A stretch of 64,000 bases of DNA from Nocardioides sediminis (GTDB lineage: Bacteria > Actinomycetota > Actinomycetes > Propionibacteriales > Nocardioidaceae), in NCBI RefSeq assembly GCF_003047295.1, contig NZ_PZYZ01000002.1, forward strand, positions 186,001 through 250,000. The letters run 5' to 3'. Both the position numbers and the translations under genes were made by a program. Below the pieces are notes generated by a model. It saw only the letters and a program-made list of their open reading frames with translations. It ran no database searches and was not told where the DNA came from. Shown here piece by piece: positions 40,349 through 51,058 of the stretch (positions are counted from its first letter, which is position 1; every line of letters starts with the position of its first letter).

Positions 40349-40375
40349 CTAGCACTCGATTGGGGGGAGTGCTAG
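40349..40375 (+). promoter_or_regulatory. CIRCE element (HrcA operator), copy 1
   Basis: CTAGCACTC at 40349-40357, a 9-bp spacer and GAGTGCTAG at 40367-40375 form the exact 9-9-9 CIRCE inverted repeat (consensus TTAGCACTC-N9-GAGTGCTAA). HrcA binds it to repress groESL until heat shock. Confidence 0.95.
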
Positions 40376-40383
40376 CGTCTGAC

Positions 40384-40410
40384 TTGGCACTCTCGCCCTG
40401 AGGGTGCCAG
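40384..40410 (+). promoter_or_regulatory. CIRCE element (HrcA operator), copy 2, imperfect
   Basis: TTGGCACTC at 40384-40392, a 9-bp spacer and GGGTGCCAG at 40402-40410 form a second CIRCE-like repeat with two mismatched pairs. The two copies are 35 bp apart between matching positions. Paired CIRCE sites before groES are known in Streptomyces. Confidence 0.85.
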
Positions 40411-40526
40411 TGCTTGCGACGACGTACGACCCCCGCGACGGCGTGCGGCAGAGCAAGCCCCAACGTGCGAGAGCAATCGCTCTCGAGTCCGTCTCGACAA
40501 ACGTGGAAAGTGGAGGTTGATCCGAA

Positions 40527-40820
40527 GTGTCGGTCAACATCAAGCCCCTCGAGGACCGCATCGTCGTCCAGCCGCTCGACGCCGAGCAGACCACCGCCTC
40601 CGGCCTGGTCATCCCGGACACCGCCAAGGAGAAGCCCCAGGAGGGCGAGGTCCTGGCCATCGGCCCCGGCCGCATCGACGACAACGGCAACCGCGTCCCC
40701 CTCGACGTCGCGGTCGGCGACAAGGTCATCTACAGCAAGTACGGCGGCACCGAGGTCAAGTACGCCGGCGCCGAGTACCTCATCCTCTCCGCCCGCGACG
40801 TCCTCGCCGTCGTTTCCTGA
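40527..40820 (+). CDS. groES: Co-chaperonin GroES
   Basis: 97 aa, normal length. It caps the GroEL ring during protein folding. [26 protein letters not shown], the mobile loop, and [23 protein letters not shown] are typical. GTG 40527 has GGAGG about ten bases upstream. The gene lies behind two CIRCE elements. A strong hairpin separates it from groEL. Confidence 0.98.
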   Translation: MSVNIKPLEDRIVVQPLDAEQTTASGLVIPDTAKEKPQEGEVLAIGPGRIDDNGNRVPLDVAVGDKVIYSKYGGTEVKYAGAEYLILSARDVLAVVS

Positions 40821-40829
40821 TCTCTCGCT

Positions 40830-40879
40830 CGGACGTCATACGTGAGTCGACCCTCGGGTCGCTCGACGTATGACGTCCG
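40830..40879 (+). terminator. Strong hairpin between groES and groEL
   Basis: A 14-bp perfect stem (40830-40843 with 40866-40879) continues inward through GAG/CTC and a GACC/GGTC stem with a tight loop, and GGGCGGTTTTCG follows. It is terminator-like inside an operon. It could lower groEL relative to groES, stabilise the groES mRNA, or be an RNA processing site. Confidence 0.7.
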
Positions 40880-40917
40880 GGCGGTTTTCGTTCCACCACC
40901 TTCCTAGGAGCACCTGA

Positions 40918-42537
<1,620 letters not shown>

Positions 42538-42569
42538 GCCCTCGCCCTCCGGGGCACCGCAGCACCGCG

Positions 42570-42604
42570 AAGGCCGCCGTCTCCCCTCGGGAGGCGGCGG
42601 CCTT
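42570..42604. terminator. Bidirectional terminator after groEL
   Basis: A stem of 16 bp (42570-42585 with 42589-42604, one T-G pair) and a 3-nt CTC loop lies between convergent genes, groEL and the GT-C protein. Confidence 0.85.
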
Positions 42605-42635
42605 CGGCCTGTCGCGGGCGGGTGCGCCGCCCGCG

Positions 42636-44216
42636 TCAGTCGCGCAGGGAGGCGAGCCCGCCGCGCCAGGGCTCGCCGCAGCGGCTCTCGATCACCGGGT
42701 CCTCGAGCGTCCTGAGGTGGTAGACGCGGTACTCCCCACACAGGGTCGCGACGTACTCGTAGCGCTCGAGGAGCTCCTCGCCGATCCGCTCGGTCCCGCT
42801 CTCGCTCCAGGTGTCCAGGACGGTGAACTCCACGAACCACGTCGGGGCCCGCGGCCCGGTCAGGAGCTCCCGCAGGTCGGTCAGCCCCGGGTCCAGCGTG
42901 CGCATCGGCAGTGACCAGAGGTGCTCATACGGCGACCGCAGCCCGCTCGCCCACTGGATGTCGGGCCGACCGCCGTACACGACGAGGGTGTCGCCCGGGC
43001 GCGCGGCGCGGCCGATGGCCTCGCCCGTGTAGTACCCGACCGGACGGTGGTCCTCGCCGGTGATGTGCCACCAGACGTACAGCGAGACCGTGCTGGTGAC
43101 CACGCTGAGCACGACCAGTGCCCGCGTCACCGACGCCACCGCGCGACGCCAGGAGACCTGGGAGGAGGGTCGCTCGACCGTGAGGAGCAGGCACGTCGCC
43201 AGCGCCACCGAGGGCACGAGGGCGACCAGGTAGGTCTTCCACCAGCTGCCGCTCTGCACGAGGGCCAGCAGGTCGACCAGCAGCATGGCGGCGACCGCGC
43301 TGGTGGCGACCGGCATCCGGCGCAGCAGCGGCGGCAGGTGCAGCACGAACCACGCGACCAGGAACGTGACCCCGCCCTCGGTCGCCAGCAGCCACATCTC
43401 GAACGCCCGGCGCTCCAGGGCCTCGCTCGGCTGGGCGGCCAGCACCGCGGCCGCGTCGGACCGGAAGCCCACGACGGTGTACCAGAGGGTGCCGAGGTCG
43501 ACCCCGGCGACGACGGCCCAGACGACGGTCGCCACCACGGGCACCGCGGCGCCCGCCGCGGCGCCGGCGGCCAGGCGCAGGTGGGTGGTGCGCTGCTGTC
43601 CGCGGTCGGCGAGCGCGGCCGCGCCCAGCAGCACGGCGCCGAAGACCAGGCCGCCGACCAGGCTCTGCTTGAGCCCCACGGCGAGCATCGCGACGAGCCC
43701 GGCGGCCAGGGCGAGGCGGACCGAGGTGCGCTCGAGGGCCGCCAGGGCCAGCCAGCAGGACCCCATCACGAGCGGGATGCCGAGGTGCTCGCCCTTCGCG
43801 GTCACCGCGTCGAAGCCCGTGTTGCTGACCAGCGCCGCCGTCGCGACGGCGGTCCACGCGGCCACCCGGTCGGTCCGGTCGGGGGAGAGCCCCGCGGCGT
43901 ACGACGCGAGACGCCGTGCGGTCGCCGCCGACAGCAGGACGAGGGTGAAGATGCCCACGGTGGCCAGCACCCGCAGGGCGTAGGGGCCGCCGAGCCAGTC
44001 GGTCAGCCGGACCAGCGCGATGACCTCCGGGGGACGGTCGACGAAGTAGGTGCCGTACACGCTGTCCGGCGCCGGTCGCCAGGTCCGGGCCACCAGCAGG
44101 AAGCCCGCCTCGTCGGGGCGCAGCGGCCACATCGCCGACGGGTAGCGCGCGACCACGGCCGCGACCGCAGCCACCCAGACGGTCAGGCGCGCGGGCGACA
44201 CGGGTCCGGTGAACAC
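42636..44216 (-). CDS. GT-C-fold membrane protein, putative mannosyltransferase
   Basis: 526 aa with about ten or more transmembrane helices and a soluble C-terminal domain of about 120 residues. The first extracytoplasmic loop carries RPDEAGFLLVAR, the DE-type acidic motif of GT-C enzymes that use polyprenyl-phosphate sugars (ArnT, PMT, actinobacterial mannosyltransferases). It probably transfers a sugar to a cell-wall lipid or protein on the outer face; donor and acceptor are unknown. I chose GTG 44216; GTG codons a few residues further in are possible. Divergent from the ACT-GNAT gene. Confidence 0.78.
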   Translation of the reverse strand: MFTGPVSPARLTVWVAAVAAVVARYPSAMWPLRPDEAGFLLVARTWRPAPDSVYGTYFVDRPPEVIALVRLTDWLGGPYALRVLATVGIFTLVLLSAATARRLASYAAGLSPDRTDRVAAWTAVATAALVSNTGFDAVTAKGEHLGIPLVMGSCWLALAALERTSVRLALAAGLVAMLAVGLKQSLVGGLVFGAVLLGAAALADRGQQRTTHLRLAAGAAAGAAVPVVATVVWAVVAGVDLGTLWYTVVGFRSDAAAVLAAQPSEALERRAFEMWLLATEGGVTFLVAWFVLHLPPLLRRMPVATSAVAAMLLVDLLALVQSGSWWKTYLVALVPSVALATCLLLTVERPSSQVSWRRAVASVTRALVVLSVVTSTVSLYVWWHITGEDHRPVGYYTGEAIGRAARPGDTLVVYGGRPDIQWASGLRSPYEHLWSLPMRTLDPGLTDLRELLTGPRAPTWFVEFTVLDTWSESGTERIGEELLERYEYVATLCGEYRVYHLRTLEDPVIESRCGEPWRGGLASLRD

Positions 44217-44379
44217 AGTGCGGCCATTGTGCGGGAGCGGGTGCGTCGCAGGGACCCCCGAGCGGACGCCGCACGCCGGCGACGCAGGGTTTTCGTCACC
44301 GAAACACGCTTGCCCCCGACCCGCAACACGGGCGCCGCACGATGGTCGCGGCAACGACGACACGAGGGGGAGGCGCCAG

Positions 44380-46793
<2,414 letters not shown>

Positions 46794-46808
46794 CCGGTCC
46801 GCCGGCGC

Positions 46809-47666
46809 TCAGCCCCGGTCGAGGTAGGCCACGGCCCGGTTGAAGAACGCGGCCGCGAGCGCCGGGTCGGCCGGCACGCCGGGCGGCTCGGCGGCCAGCT
46901 CGGCGACGAGGCGGGATCCGTCGGGGGTCCCCGCGGCGGCGCCGGCGCACACCCGGGCCGCGTCCCGGACCAGCCCGGGGTCCATGCTCCACGTCGTCTC
47001 GAAGACCCGGTGCGGCTGGGGGGTCCCGACCTGTCCGGGGACCTCCCACGCCGTCAGCACGATCGGCGCCTCGGTGGAGTCGCAGACCACGGCCCACTCG
47101 CGCAGGAGGGGGGACCGCGCCTCCAGCCTCACCAGGTGGATGCCGTCCCCGCCGTCCGACGGGACGTCCTCGGGGAAGTCGGCGAAGACGTAGGTCGAGC
47201 GCGCGAGCAGGGCGAGCTCGCGCCAGCGCGCCCGGGACGGGGCGAAGTGCTCGGGGCGCTGGAAGAGGCCGAAGAGGCGGGCGTCACGCGCCCGCGCGCA
47301 GAACTCGTCCTCGATGGCGTGCGACAGCGCGACCAGGGTGCGCTTGCGCAACCGGTGGACCGGCAGCGAGGGGTCGCGGCGGAGCAGCTCGGCGTGGACC
47401 GAGCGGGGGCGGGGACCGCCGGCCACCTGGGCCTGGTGCTCGGCCTCGCGGCGAGCGGCGGTGATCGCGGCCTCGAGCCGCATCCCGGAGTCGCGCAGGC
47501 GGGCCACCTCGGCGACCACGGCGGCGTCCGCCTCGGCGTACCGGCGGTGGCCCGACCCGAGGCGGGACGGCACGGGGAAGCCGTGGCGCTCCTCCCAGAT
47601 GCGCAGGGTGGAGGGAGCGACGCCGGTGCGCGCCGCGAGCTCGCCGATGGAGAGGGAGGCCGTCAT
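46809..47666 (-). CDS. MerR-family regulator with DICT-like sensory domain
   Basis: 285 aa. The MerR helix-turn-helix occupies 1-70 (LSIGELAARTGVAPSTLRIWEERHGFPVPSRLGSGHRRY has the MerR form). The C-terminal half (about 100-285) resembles the DICT sensory domain (LVALSHAIEDEFCARARDARLFGLFQ, ... RSTYVFADF) that binds an unknown ligand in actinobacterial MerR-DICT regulators. ATG 47666 is chosen by the HTH start. A 14-bp tandem repeat immediately upstream (47675-47712) is a candidate autoregulatory operator. Convergent with guaB. Confidence 0.8.
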   Translation of the reverse strand: MTASLSIGELAARTGVAPSTLRIWEERHGFPVPSRLGSGHRRYAEADAAVVAEVARLRDSGMRLEAAITAARREAEHQAQVAGGPRPRSVHAELLRRDPSLPVHRLRKRTLVALSHAIEDEFCARARDARLFGLFQRPEHFAPSRARWRELALLARSTYVFADFPEDVPSDGGDGIHLVRLEARSPLLREWAVVCDSTEAPIVLTAWEVPGQVGTPQPHRVFETTWSMDPGLVRDAARVCAGAAAGTPDGSRLVAELAAEPPGVPADPALAAAFFNRAVAYLDRG

Positions 47667-47674
47667 CTCGTCCT

Positions 47675-47712
47675 TGTTCGTGCGGTCCTGTTCGTGCGGT
47701 CCTGTTCGTGCG
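47675..47712 (-). promoter_or_regulatory. Three 14-bp tandem repeats upstream of the MerR-DICT gene
   Basis: TGTTCGTGCGGTCC (plus strand) occurs at 47675-47688 and 47689-47702, and a third copy begins at 47703 (TGTTCGTGCGAC). They end 9 bp before the MerR start codon. Regular tandem sites suit a multimeric regulator, most likely this MerR protein. Confidence 0.45.
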
Positions 47713-47715
47713 ACG

Positions 47716-47748
47716 GGCCGTGCCCGGGGGAGGGACCCGGGCACGGCC
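47716..47748 (-). terminator. Hairpin terminator after the first fasciclin gene
   Basis: A perfect 13-bp stem (47716-47728 with 47736-47748) and a 7-nt loop lies 18 bp past the fasciclin stop on the minus strand, ahead of the MerR promoter. Confidence 0.75.
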
Positions 47749-47765
47749 GTCTGGTCAGGTGGGGC

Positions 47766-48404
47766 TCAGAGGTCGATCGGGCGCAGGACCCGGTCGATGC
47801 CGTGGGCGACCTGGCGGTTGCCCTTGTTGAGGTCGAGGAACTTCGGGATGGCCCGGGCGTCACGGGCGTCCTTGTCCTTGTCGACGAGGACGACCTTGCC
47901 CTTCTTGAGCTTGACCTTGACCGTCCCGCCGGAGGCCATGGTGAGCTTGGTGCCCTTCTTGGCGGCCGGGACCACCTTCTTGGAGGTGAGCGTCTTGCCG
48001 GCGACGACGTGGTAGAGCAGCACGGTCTCGATCGTGTCGACGTCGTACGTCGCGAGGATGGCGTCCACGGTCGCCTTCTCGCTCTTGGGGGCCGTGCCGG
48101 TGAGGTCCTCGACCAGCGTGCGGAAGGCCTTGTCCGTGGGCACGAAGGCGGTGAGCCGCCTCTTGCCGTCGGTGAGGGCGAGCAGCGGGGTGTCGGACTT
48201 GGCGCCGGCGACGGTCAGGACGGCGGCCTCGACGATGTCGAAGTCGTTCCAGTTCTTGTCCAGCTTCTGGCCGTCCGCAGCGAGCAGCGCGGCCAGGCTA
48301 TCGGTGCCTGCCTGCTGGGCCTGGGCGGGGGCGAGGGGGGCCGTCGCGAGGGCGGTGGCAACGAGAGCTCCGGCCAGGGGGCCGGCGAGGTGGCGCTTGA
48401 GCAT
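47766..48404 (-). CDS. Secreted fasciclin-domain protein
   Basis: 212 aa. A Sec signal peptide (MLKRHLAGPLAGALVATALA, ending near AQAQQA) precedes one fasciclin (FAS1) domain (about 40-212). The domain has LTAFVPTDKAFRTLV (H1 motif region), LLYHVVAGKTLT (YH motif) and a C-terminal HGIDRVLRPIDL. Such proteins act in surface adhesion or wall association. It closely resembles the fasciclin protein at 56303-56950. ATG 48404 has GGAGG five bases upstream. Confidence 0.9.
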   Translation of the reverse strand: MLKRHLAGPLAGALVATALATAPLAPAQAQQAGTDSLAALLAADGQKLDKNWNDFDIVEAAVLTVAGAKSDTPLLALTDGKRRLTAFVPTDKAFRTLVEDLTGTAPKSEKATVDAILATYDVDTIETVLLYHVVAGKTLTSKKVVPAAKKGTKLTMASGGTVKVKLKKGKVVLVDKDKDARDARAIPKFLDLNKGNRQVAHGIDRVLRPIDL

Positions 48405-48505
48405 CGGAGGAACCTTTCGTCGGGTGGAGACTCCGACCATATCTCCACAACCTGTGGAAGTCCATGTGGAAAAGCGTGGAGATTTCTTGACCATGCGTGT
48501 GGAGG

Positions 48506-48985
48506 TCAGACCCGCAGGCCGGGCAGGTCCTTGCGCAGGTGCACGTCGGCCTCGCCGGCCCGCGGCACGTCCTGCCACCGGGCGAACTCGACGTACCCGT
48601 GGCGCTCGTAGAACGCCGGTGCCTGGAAGGTGAACGAGGTGACGAAGACGTGGGTGCACCCGCGGCGCAGCGCCTCGGCCTCGAAGTCGGTCAGCAGCCG
48701 CGCGCCGAGGCGCGTCCCGCGGCCGTCGGCGCGCACCCAGGTCATCGCGATCCCGGCCGCGACTCCCCAGGTCCACCCGCTGATCCCGGCGACGAGGTCG
48801 CCGGCCTCGTCGGTGATCCGGACGGTGAGCTCCTCGGCGGCCGCGATGCCGGGGGTCGCGGCGGCGTTGACGACGTCGAGCTCGCGGGAGAGGCGCTCGT
48901 CGAGCTCGCCGTCGGCGCCGCCGACGGCGCTCGTGTGCTCGCTCCCGGGCTTGTCGTCGGGCCGGCTGCTGGGGTCGCTGGGCAT
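48506..48985 (-). CDS. GNAT family N-acetyltransferase
   Basis: 159 aa. Features: an acidic, disordered N-terminus (1-35), then VRITDEAGDLVAGISGWTWG, the acetyl-CoA loop GRGTRLGARLLTDFEAEALRRGCTHVFV, and FYERHGYVEFARW at the C-terminus. The substrate is unknown. A CACGAT hexamer 7 nt before ATG 48985 suggests a leaderless mRNA. Divergent from guaB3 across 60 bp. Confidence 0.85.
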   Translation of the reverse strand: MPSDPSSRPDDKPGSEHTSAVGGADGELDERLSRELDVVNAAATPGIAAAEELTVRITDEAGDLVAGISGWTWGVAAGIAMTWVRADGRGTRLGARLLTDFEAEALRRGCTHVFVTSFTFQAPAFYERHGYVEFARWQDVPRAGEADVHLRKDLPGLRV

Positions 48986-49033
48986 GGCGGCGATCGTGCC
49001 ACGAGGCGGGGGAGGCGGGGGCGGCGCGGCCGA

Positions 49034-49039
49034 TAGGCT
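49034..49039 (+). promoter_or_regulatory. Leaderless-type -10 element of guaB3
   Basis: TAGGCT lies 6 nt before GTG 49046, and no ribosome site is visible. Confidence 0.5.
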
Positions 49040-49045
49040 GCGGGC

Positions 49046-50155
49046 GTGACTGAGATCGAGATCGGCCGAGCCAAGCGCGCCCGCCGCGCCTACTCCTTCG
49101 ACGACATCGCGATCGTGCCCTCTCGGCGCACGCGCGACCCCGAGGAGATCAGCACCGCCTGGCAGATCGACGCCTACCGCTTCGACCTGCCCGTCATGGC
49201 GGCCCCGATGGACTCGGTGATGTCGCCCGCGACGGCGATCGCGTTCGGTCGGCTGGGCGGCCTCGGCGTGCTCAACCTCGAGGGACTGTGGACGAGGTAC
49301 GACGACCCCTCCGACCTGCTCGAGGAGGTCGCCGGCCTGCAGGGCAGCGACGCCACCCGGCGCATGCAGGAGATCTACACCGAGCCGATCAAGGCCGAGC
49401 TGGTCACCGCGCGCCTGCAGGAGGTCCGCGAGGCGGGCGTCACCGTCGCCGGCTCCCTCTCCCCGCAGCGCACCAAGGAGCTCGCCAAGGCCGTGGTCGA
49501 CGCCGGCGTCGACATGTTCGTCATCCGCGGCACCACGGTGAGCGCCGAGCACGTCTCCTCGCAGAGCGAGCCGCTCAACCTCAAGGAGTTCATCTACGAG
49601 CTCGACGTGCCGGTCATCGTCGGCGGCTGCGCCACCCACCAGGCGGCCCTGCACCTCATGCGCACCGGCGCGGCCGGCGTGCTCGTGGGCTTCGGCGGCG
49701 GTGCCGCCCACACCACGCGCACCGTGCTCGGCATCGCGGTCCCGATGGCCTCGGCCGTGGCCGACGTCGCGGCCGCGCGCCGCGACTACCTCGACGAGTC
49801 CGGTGGCCGCTACGTCCACGTGATCGCCGACGGCTCCATCGGCCGGTCCGGCGACGTCGCGAAGGCCATCGCCTGCGGGGCCGACGCGGTCATGGTCGGG
49901 TCCCCGCTGGCCAGGGCCACCGACGCCCCCGGACGCGGCTTCCACTGGGGCGGCGAGGCGCACCACCCCGACCTGCCGCGCGGCCAGCGCGTGGAGTTCG
50001 GCCCGGTCGGCTCGATGGAGGAGATCCTCTTCGGTCCCTCCCGGGTCGCCGACGGCACGATGAACCTGATCGGGGCGCTGCGTCGCTCGATGGCCACCAC
50101 GGGCTACACCGACCTCAAGGAGTTCCAGCGCGTCGAGGTCGTCGTCGACGGCTGA
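49046..50155 (+). CDS. guaB3: GuaB3-type IMP-dehydrogenase-related protein
   Basis: 369 aa. It keeps the IMPDH TIM barrel (YSFDDIAIVPSRRTRDP, VMAAPMDSVMSP) but lacks the CBS insertion, and the catalytic loop of IMPDH (GxGSxCxT) is replaced here by GFGGGAAHTTR, without the cysteine. This is characteristic of the GuaB3 family, which some recent work assigns to GMP reductase; older databases call it IMPDH-related. guaB (45291) is the true IMPDH. Its position matches Rv3410c between guaB2 and choD in M. tuberculosis. Confidence 0.9.
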   Translation: MTEIEIGRAKRARRAYSFDDIAIVPSRRTRDPEEISTAWQIDAYRFDLPVMAAPMDSVMSPATAIAFGRLGGLGVLNLEGLWTRYDDPSDLLEEVAGLQGSDATRRMQEIYTEPIKAELVTARLQEVREAGVTVAGSLSPQRTKELAKAVVDAGVDMFVIRGTTVSAEHVSSQSEPLNLKEFIYELDVPVIVGGCATHQAALHLMRTGAAGVLVGFGGGAAHTTRTVLGIAVPMASAVADVAAARRDYLDESGGRYVHVIADGSIGRSGDVAKAIACGADAVMVGSPLARATDAPGRGFHWGGEAHHPDLPRGQRVEFGPVGSMEEILFGPSRVADGTMNLIGALRRSMATTGYTDLKEFQRVEVVVDG

Positions 50156-50168
50156 TCCCTCCGAGGGC

Positions 50169-50528
50169 TCAGGCGGTCACCGCGGCGTTGAGGCGGTCCA
50201 CCACCGCGCGGGCGTCGCCCACCGTCAGGTACAGGCGGGCGAAGGGCGCGCCCTCGCCGAGCTCGACGACGATCGTCTGGCCGCCGGCGCGCACGTTCCA
50301 GTAGCACTTGTCGCCGTCCTTGTGGAACGTGCCGACCCACTTGACGCCGGGCAGCGCCAGACCGGGAGCGCGCAGGCCCTTGCCCGCGTGGACCGCCCCC
50401 GGGTCGTAGGTCGCGCCGCGGACCTGGTGCAGCGGCACCTCGATCCGCCGGTGCAGGCCCCACAGCTTGTCGAGGCCCACGGGCTCGACGACCAGGGTGT
50501 CGTGGTCGATGGTGAGGGTGTTGCGCAT
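50169..50528 (-). CDS. Small PH-like or DUF4429-like protein
   Basis: 119 aa, all-beta in appearance: MRNTLTIDHDTLVVEPVGLDKLWG, IEVPLHQVRGATYDPG, GTFHKDGDKCYWNVR, IVVELGEGAPFARLYLTVGDARAVVDRLNAAV. The alternating strands and a C-terminal helix suggest a bacterial PH domain. No function is known. ATG 50528 overlaps the TetR stop by one base, so it is co-translated with the regulator. Convergent with guaB3. Confidence 0.75.
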   Translation of the reverse strand: MRNTLTIDHDTLVVEPVGLDKLWGLHRRIEVPLHQVRGATYDPGAVHAGKGLRAPGLALPGVKWVGTFHKDGDKCYWNVRAGGQTIVVELGEGAPFARLYLTVGDARAVVDRLNAAVTA

Positions 50529-50899
50529 CAGTCCTCCTGGGGGGAGATCAGGGCGCGGGCCAGCAGCCGGGCGCCGAGGTGGTCGGGGGTGATCGCCTCG
50601 CGTGCGAGGTGGTCGCGGAGCAGGCCACGGACCTCGTCGTCGCGCGGGGCGAGCTCGAGCAGGGACACCAGGACCAGGTCGGTGGTCGTCTCGTCGCCGG
50701 GCCGGGTGTCGAGCGCGCCGCGCAGGCACGCGACGTACAGGCCGCGCTTGCTGCCGAAGGCCTGGTAGAGGCTTCCGCGGTGCAGGCCGGTGGCCTCCAC
50801 CAGCTCCTCCACCGAGGTCCCTTCGTAGCCGGCGCGCAGGAAGGCGGCCGACGCACGCGAGATCACGTCGGCCTCGTCGAAGCTGCGGTTGCGTCCCAT
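50528..50899 (-). CDS. Short TetR-family transcriptional regulator
   Basis: 123 aa. The TetR helix-turn-helix is complete (FDEADVISRASAAFLRAGYEG, then TSVEELVEATGLHRGSLYQAFGSKRGLY). The C-terminal ligand domain is only about 70 residues against the usual 130 or more, so the protein is naturally short or truncated. It has a consensus promoter (50906-50934) and a near-palindromic candidate operator. It is divergent from the aldehyde dehydrogenase/ChoD pair and probably regulates it. Confidence 0.85.
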   Translation of the reverse strand: MGRNRSFDEADVISRASAAFLRAGYEGTSVEELVEATGLHRGSLYQAFGSKRGLYVACLRGALDTRPGDETTTDLVLVSLLELAPRDDEVRGLLRDHLAREAITPDHLGARLLARALISPQED

Positions 50900-50905
50900 G
50901 GGTCC

Positions 50906-50934
50906 ATTCTAGAGATTGATGACTGGTCGTTCAA
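50906..50934 (-). promoter_or_regulatory. Consensus promoter of the TetR gene, with candidate operator
   Basis: On the minus strand, TTGAAC (50934-50929), a 17-bp spacer and TAGAAT (50911-50906) lie 6 nt before ATG 50899, so the mRNA is predicted to be leaderless. The spacer contains the near-palindrome GACCAGTC (50921-50928), a possible autoregulatory site. Confidence 0.75.
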
Positions 50935-51046
50935 GAACATTCGGTCAAGAAAATTTCGAGCCATGCCTGCGGCTTGACAAACCGATGGCACATGTCAAAT
51001 GCCGGGACGATGTGACCAACGGGTAGCAAGACCCGGAACCGCGACC
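50935..51046. promoter_or_regulatory. AT-rich divergent control region
   Basis: This gap holds TCAAGAA at 50931-50937 and 50945-50951 (14 bp apart) and an inverted repeat TTGACA-N13-TGTCAA (50974-50998). It is visibly AT-richer than its surroundings. It probably contains the operator through which the TetR protein controls the dehydrogenase operon. Confidence 0.45.
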
Positions 51047-51052
51047 TACCCT
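51047..51052 (+). promoter_or_regulatory. Leaderless-type -10 element of the aldehyde dehydrogenase gene
   Basis: TACCCT lies 6 nt before ATG 51059 and helps choose this start over an in-frame start 60 bp upstream. Confidence 0.5.
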
Positions 51053-51058
51053 CGGCCC

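Noticed and set aside
49046..50155. guaB3 as a decayed IMP dehydrogenase
   Set aside because: The missing catalytic cysteine and CBS domains are normal for the GuaB3 family, and the frame is intact.
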